Of a DNA stretch of 64,000 nucleotides, positions 62,871 to 64,000 are shown piece by piece. Every line of letters starts with the position of its first letter. Positions within the stretch are counted from its first letter, which is position 1. This stretch comes from Methylophaga thiooxydans DMS010 (lineage in GTDB: Bacteria; Pseudomonadota; Gammaproteobacteria; Nitrosococcales; Methylophagaceae). The stretch is from assembly GCF_000156355.1 (NCBI RefSeq), contig NZ_GG657895.1, positions 85,996-149,995 on the forward strand, written 5' to 3'. Position numbers and translations under genes: made by a program. Under the pieces are notes generated by a model. That model saw nothing but the letters and a program-made list of their open reading frames with translations, searched no databases and was not told the origin of the DNA.

Positions 62871-63761
62871 ATGATTACACTAAATACCGAGAAAGGCTTA
62901 ATCCGTGTTGATTCATGGGGAGATATTCAAGACTTAGCTGGTTTTGAGGAAAACCTCGATCCATCAGACCATAAATTAAAGGAGATTCTAGGTAATTATA
63001 CTTTTACTGAAAAAATTCGTTGTGGTTTATCAACTTGTCATTCGCCTCATAACAAAGGCTATATTGTCTCAACTGAAGATGGCTATACCACTAACATCGG
63101 CCAGTTATGTGGTGCCAGTTACTTCGGTGTTGAATTCAACACTCTATCGAAACGCTTCGACCGTTTTGTTACTGAATCTGAAAACCGTGCCACATTAAGA
63201 GAGTTTGATATTGATTCTGTTCAACAACAGGTTTCGGAACTAAAGGCTCAGGAAAAAGGTGCCAATTGGGCTAATTCTAAACTTAGCCCGTTTAAACAGA
63301 ATAAATTTCCTACCATATCTAAAGCCTTGTCTAGCATGATCAAGACACGGAGTAATCAACTTATAATTACCGTGAAAGCTACTGTGCAAGAGGTTGAAGC
63401 TATTGAGGCTGCTCAAAATGTAACCCTTGAAAGGCCTCATTATGTTGAACGTCCTGTTGCTGAAATTGCTGGCTTAGAGGCTTTGTATGATGAGAACGAC
63501 ATCAGAGAGTTGGTGGTTATTCAGCTTGAAAGCAATCTCAATCAATTGAGAGATGCCGATATAAATCAGCTCAGTTATCAAGATTTAGAGAAATGGGCGA
63601 AGTGGGTTAGAGAGGTTGACTCTTTAGTCAGTAAAGCCACACAAATCATTCTCTTTGCCAGAGTGTTTCTCACTAGAGAGAACTTAAAACCACTTGATCG
63701 TTTAGGTGGCAGTTATGATGAATCTTCTGCATTTACTTCTTATATAAAGCAGCTTAAATAG
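62871..63761 (+). CDS. Right-arm cargo protein with Cys/His motif, unknown function
   Basis: 296 residues. A central motif CGLSTCHSPHNKGYIV followed by TNIGQLCGASYFG resembles a zinc ribbon. The rest is helical and charged, with no signal or membrane segment. It is more AT-rich than the tail genes. Genes between com/methylase and the right end of Mu-like phages are usually accessory, so a defence or lysogenic-conversion role is possible, but no family is recognised. Confidence 0.65.
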   Translation: MITLNTEKGLIRVDSWGDIQDLAGFEENLDPSDHKLKEILGNYTFTEKIRCGLSTCHSPHNKGYIVSTEDGYTTNIGQLCGASYFGVEFNTLSKRFDRFVTESENRATLREFDIDSVQQQVSELKAQEKGANWANSKLSPFKQNKFPTISKALSSMIKTRSNQLIITVKATVQEVEAIEAAQNVTLERPHYVERPVAEIAGLEALYDENDIRELVVIQLESNLNQLRDADINQLSYQDLEKWAKWVREVDSLVSKATQIILFARVFLTRENLKPLDRLGGSYDESSAFTSYIKQLK

Positions 63762-63796
63762 ATCATTAATTACCTATAGTTAGTTTGGAGTTTGTT

Positions 63797-64000
63797 ATGT
63801 CTGGTTTTGTTTCTGTTGAGGTCGAAGGGAAGCTCTATGAGTCTGAGTACCATGAAGTTGGTGGTGTGGTTCGGGTTTATGGTGATCTAGGTGACCCTCA
63901 TAAGCCAGAGGTCGAGTTCACCACTCTTGGAGGTATGAAGCCAGACCAAGTCGCTAGGATTTTGCTGAGACGTTTGGTTAAGCGAGGAGTAGTTTCGCCA
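63797..64000 (+). CDS. Cargo ORF open at the window end
   Basis: 68 codons without a stop at the last base, starting MSGFVSVEVEGKLYESEYHE. It is strand-rich and acidic, then DQVARILLRRLVKRGV. No family is recognised. The frame is open, so the length is unknown. It lies 35 bases after the previous gene on the same strand. Confidence 0.5.
   Translation, partial: MSGFVSVEVEGKLYESEYHEVGGVVRVYGDLGDPHKPEVEFTTLGGMKPDQVARILLRRLVKRGVVSP

Larger units (their letters stand above)
26230..64000 (+). mobile_element. Mu-like transposable prophage (left part; right end outside window)
   Basis: Gene content and order follow phage Mu: repressor on the minus strand at the left end, then ner, MuA transposase, MuB, GemA, Mor, lysis, gp25-gp30, G, I/Z, T, gp35-gp48, fibre and com plus methylase on the plus strand. 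The exact left terminus (expected to begin TG and be flanked by a 5-bp host duplication) lies between about 26194 and 26250 but cannot be fixed without the right end. No integrase gene or attachment-site integration is indicated. Confidence 0.95.

Noticed and set aside
1..64000. tRNA, rRNA, CRISPR arrays, insertion sequences
   Set aside because: No cloverleaf, repeat-spacer array or IS transposase could be recognised; the only transposase is the MuA homologue.

Overview
The window is chromosomal DNA of a moderate-GC gammaproteobacterium carrying a Mu-like (transposable, contractile-tailed) prophage. Two conserved host blocks support the assignment: era-rnc-DUF4845-lepB-lepA (minus strand, 1-3741) and rpoE-rseA-rseB-rseC-mucD (minus strand, 20060-24025) followed by nadB (plus) and ygfX (minus). 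In many gammaproteobacteria mucD lies next to lepA. Here about 16 kb of iron-acquisition genes separate them. A marine, petrobactin-producing relative of Marinobacter or Methylophaga would fit, but nothing read here fixes the genus.

Iron island (about 3742-20000). A MATE exporter and a complete petrobactin operon, asbABCDEF, run on the plus strand. On the minus strand lie a two-component system, a TonB-dependent receptor, a periplasmic binding protein, a FecCD-type permease, an ABC ATPase and a DUF2218 protein. AsbF makes 3,4-dihydroxybenzoate, AsbC/D/E activate, carry and transfer it, and AsbA/AsbB join it to citrate and spermidine. The receptor and ABC importer would bring ferric siderophore back in. 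Fur-box-like sequences precede the MATE gene, asbA, the receptor and the response regulator, so the island looks like one iron-repressed unit.

Prophage (about 26230 to beyond 64000). Gene order follows Mu. The left end has 10-bp phased repeats, then a LexA-like repressor (minus) and an operator/early-promoter region. The early operon is ner-like, CII-like, MuA transposase (D270, D335, E391), MuB ATPase, small early genes including an intact csrA, DUF3164, an HD phosphohydrolase, GemA, Mor and a RecA-fold ATPase. Next come endolysin, holin and small DksA/DUF2730/gp26-type genes, then the head genes (gp27-28-29, MuF with a C-terminal nuclease-like domain, gpG). A central non-coding segment with about 100 bp of 10-bp phasing sits where Mu keeps its strong gyrase site. 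A two-gene membrane cassette follows, then protease with nested scaffold, decoration protein, capsid (with a signal-peptide-like N-terminus) and the tail and baseplate genes gp35-gp48, including a Mu-style -2 frameshift in the tail-assembly chaperone. The right arm holds fibre and fibre-assembly genes, a phospholipase-A2-like protein, com overlapping a D12 adenine methylase, and two cargo genes, the last cut by the window end. If the central site marks the phage midpoint, the right end should lie near 64.5 kb.

The most unusual features are: phased repeats at both the left end and the centre of the phage; a repressor linker built from inverted repeats; a well-initiated antisense gene inside the early region; phage-borne csrA; the central membrane cassette; and structured leaders before several phage genes. 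No tRNA, rRNA, CRISPR array or IS element was recognised.
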